NCBI GenBank assembly: GCA_964449165.1
Contig: CAYVAT010000037.1
Span: 1 to 29,900, forward strand
Length of the DNA: 29,900 nt
From: CAYSCW01 sp964449165
GTDB lineage: Bacteria; Acidobacteriota; Aminicenantia; Aminicenantales; Aminicenantaceae
Direction of reading: 5' to 3'
The notes under the pieces are model-generated. The model was given only the letters and a program-made list of their open reading frames with translations. It ran no database searches and was not told where the DNA came from. The translations under genes were made by a program, and so were the position numbers. Positions 29,869 through 29,900 of the stretch are shown here, piece after piece (the first letter of the stretch is position 1; every line of letters begins with the position of its first letter).

Positions 29869-29900
29869 CACCCTTATTGCCTGTTTTTTCAGTCAGTTAC

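Noticed and set aside
29869..29900. Intrinsic terminator after tRNA-His
   Set aside because: A T-run is present but no stem precedes it within the window, which ends here.

Overview
The window reads as chromosome from a Gram-negative bacterium of moderate GC. It carries TonB/ExbB/ExbD energy coupling, an RseP-type site-2 protease, the MEP isoprenoid genes ispG and dxr, and capsule-type nucleotide-sugar genes. The gene content would fit a poorly cultivated anaerobic lineage near Acidobacteriota/Aminicenantes, but this is a low-confidence guess because the window holds no rRNA or other decisive marker. Coding density is high, nearly all genes are intact, and there is no phage, IS transposase or CRISPR array.

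Layout. (1) 2-1375, plus strand: the end of a tonB-like gene, then exbB and exbD, closed by a probable bidirectional terminator. (2) 1417-3475, minus strand: a translationally coupled pair, a ParB-like protein followed by a spore-photoproduct-lyase-family radical SAM protein. This is the least understood gene pair here. (3) 3730-4689, plus strand: a 2-hydroxyacid dehydrogenase. (4) 4686-11216, minus strand: envelope lipid and isoprenoid genes in the order uppS-cdsA-dxr-rseP, then a 360-bp non-coding hairpin element, then ispG-larE. (5) 11313-16046, plus strand: the hydrogenase-maturation genes hypC-hypD-hypE and a membrane-anchored six-hairpin glycosidase-like protein. (6) 16025-23254, minus strand: a small ribbon-helix-helix protein, sat, an alkaline-phosphatase-superfamily protein, cysC, a UDP-GlcNAc 4-epimerase and two nucleotide-sugar dehydrogenases. 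Together these could supply PAPS and UDP-uronic acids for an acidic, perhaps sulfated, surface polysaccharide. (7) 23710-29868, plus strand: the conserved block phoH-pgpH-ybeY-CNNM/CorC-era, then tRNA-His(GTG).

The most unusual non-coding content is a set of imperfect hairpin elements. Two copies, at 11.64 and 23.46 kb, share a 54-bp core (52/54 identical) whose loop holds a compact four-tract G-rich motif. A separate element at 6786-7052 has 19-bp terminal inverted repeats and ends one base before the rseP stop codon. Two minus-strand genes, uppS and the parB-like gene, have sigma70-type promoters placed exactly where transcription would begin on the A of ATG, which predicts leaderless mRNAs.

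All assignments come from reading motifs and context. No database search, structure prediction or expression data were available.
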